A DNA stretch of 64,000 bases from Aminobacter sp. AP02 (GTDB lineage: Bacteria; Pseudomonadota; Alphaproteobacteria; Rhizobiales; Rhizobiaceae): NCBI RefSeq assembly GCF_003148805.1, contig NZ_QGGX01000006.1, forward strand, positions 186,001 to 250,000, in the 5' to 3' direction. A model generated the notes under the pieces. It ran no database searches. It was not told the origin of the DNA and saw nothing but the letters and a program-made list of their open reading frames with translations. Below, piece by piece: positions 63,101 to 64,000 of this stretch. How positions within the stretch are numbered: position 1 is the first letter of the stretch; the number at the start of each line of letters is the position of its first letter. Position numbers and translations under genes: made by a program.

Positions 63101-64000
63101 CTAACTCACGTCGGCCCGCGCCCGTGGCCGAGCGTCGTTGCGCTCATGGGTAAAGATGACGGGCGCCAGCGGCTCACGGTTGCGGATGATGTCCGCCCCC
63201 TTCTCGCCGACCATGATCGTCGGACCGTTTGTGTTGCACGAAGGGACACGCGGCATGATGGAGCTGTCGCAGACCCGTAGGCCGTCGAGACCGTGTACCT
63301 TCAGGTCGAGCCCCACCACCGCCATGTCGTCGGTGCCCATCCGGCAGGTGCCGACCGGGTGATGGTCGGTCTTGGCGTTGGCGCAGCCATATTCGAACAG
63401 GTCCTCATCGCTGACCGTGCCCGGCCCCGGTAGCCGCTCGGCCAGCACGAACGGCTTGAGCGCTGCCTGTTGCATGATTTCGCGCGCGACCTTCAGCCCT
63501 TCGATCGACATCTTGCGATCATGCGGGTCGCTCCAGTAGTTCGGATCGATCAAGGGTGCCGCTGCCGGGTCGTTCGACGCAAGTCGCACAGTGCCGCGCG
63601 AGCGCGGGTGCAGATAGGCCGAATTCAGCGTCACCCCGGCGTTCTTGAGCCGTGCCACTCCGGCCTCGATGCCAGAGCCTAGCCCAAGATGGAACTGGAT
63701 ATCCGGCGAGCGAGCGTCTGGATCGGCATACCAGAAGCCACCTGTCTCAAAGAGGCTGGATGTCACCGGCCCGGTGCGGAACAACACATACTGCAGACCG
63801 GCCCACAGCGTGCGGTGCAGCTTGGCGACGTTGTCGTAGGTGTGATCGCCGGTGCATTCGGAAATCACGAACAGGTCGAGGTGGTCCTGCATGTTTTCGC
63901 CAACGCCCTTGAGGTCGTGGACGACAGGAACGCCGACACTCTTCAAATGGTCTGCCGGGCCGATACCTGACTGCAGCAATAGCTTGGGCGAGCCGATAGC
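63101..64000 (-). CDS. GMC family oxidoreductase, C-terminal part (5' end outside window)
   Basis: The frame is open to the right edge; about 300 residues of the C-terminal half are present. The GMC signature 2 (AIGSPKLLLQSGIGPADHLK) is at the start, then VGENMQDHLDLFV. The catalytic His lies in TDHHPVGTCRMGTDDMAVV and the terminal LRVCDSSIMPRVPSCNTNGP matches choline dehydrogenase and alcohol oxidase-like enzymes. The FAD-binding N-terminal half is outside the window. Substrate undefined (choline, alcohols). It is convergent with the diguanylate cyclase gene. Confidence 0.93.
   Translation of the reverse strand, partial: AIGSPKLLLQSGIGPADHLKSVGVPVVHDLKGVGENMQDHLDLFVISECTGDHTYDNVAKLHRTLWAGLQYVLFRTGPVTSSLFETGGFWYADPDARSPDIQFHLGLGSGIEAGVARLKNAGVTLNSAYLHPRSRGTVRLASNDPAAAPLIDPNYWSDPHDRKMSIEGLKVAREIMQQAALKPFVLAERLPGPGTVSDEDLFEYGCANAKTDHHPVGTCRMGTDDMAVVGLDLKVHGLDGLRVCDSSIMPRVPSCNTNGPTIMVGEKGADIIRNREPLAPVIFTHERNDARPRARADVS

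Overview
The window reads as an ordinary, gene-dense stretch of an alphaproteobacterial chromosome. The organism is most likely a member of the Rhizobiales close to Mesorhizobium, Aminobacter or Phyllobacterium. Support comes from the high GC content and strong GC3 bias, a rhizobial flagellar gene order, an Omp10-type lipoprotein, homospermidine synthase, BluB behind a cobalamin riboswitch, a ROSE-like thermometer in front of an hsp20 gene, and the cluster hisN - alpha-r8/MmgR-type small RNA - N-formylglutamate amidohydrolase - cpdR. The genus is inferred; no search was run. I see no integrase, transposase, phage structural gene, CRISPR array, toxin-antitoxin pair or defence island.

Layout. 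1-3513: end of a flagellar export and assembly operon (flhA end, fliR, a coiled-coil protein, a FlgJ-like rod-binding protein, a FlgN-like chaperone, a FliL-like membrane protein). 3.5-10 kb: an SCP2-domain gene under a promoter that carries a MerR-type palindrome, two small proline-rich lipoproteins, an acetyltransferase and ornithine decarboxylase behind a structured leader, an amidase, and a DUF1963 gene split by a frameshift. 10-20 kb: a LysR regulator, a DUF1007 and NicO (Ni/Co export) pair, small secreted proteins, an OmpR/EnvZ-type two-component system, an acetyltransferase, an aminotransferase, a short-chain dehydrogenase and a DUF533 gene. 20-31.4 kb: TrhO, an endolysin-like muramidase, KDPG aldolase, a DUF882 (M15-like) peptidase, a sigma-54 response regulator, oligopeptidase F, pabB, pabC and a DUF3445 gene. 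31.4-48.8 kb: homospermidine synthase, omp10, a 5'-nucleotidase with a LysM tail, ferrochelatase, a FAD oxidoreductase, an SPFH/NfeD pair, kdsD, a beta-barrel protein, bluB, galU, a lytic transglycosylase, a DUF459 protein and gltD. 48.9-64 kb: gltB, threonine aldolase, hsp20, a lysophospholipase-like hydrolase, hisN, the MmgR-type sRNA, an N-formylglutamate amidohydrolase, cpdR, tRNA-Val(GAC), a frameshifted DUF202 gene, a GGDEF diguanylate cyclase and the end of a GMC oxidoreductase.

Themes. Ornithine decarboxylase makes putrescine, which homospermidine synthase consumes. gltBD and the MmgR-type RNA both relate to nitrogen status. Cell-wall and envelope functions recur (DUF882 peptidase, muramidase, lytic transglycosylase, galU, kdsD, beta-barrel protein, Omp10). 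The most interesting content is non-coding: five structured or small-RNA candidates, several palindromic operators overlapping readable promoters, and CtrA-like sites. Two genes look frameshifted, either truly decayed or misread in sequencing.
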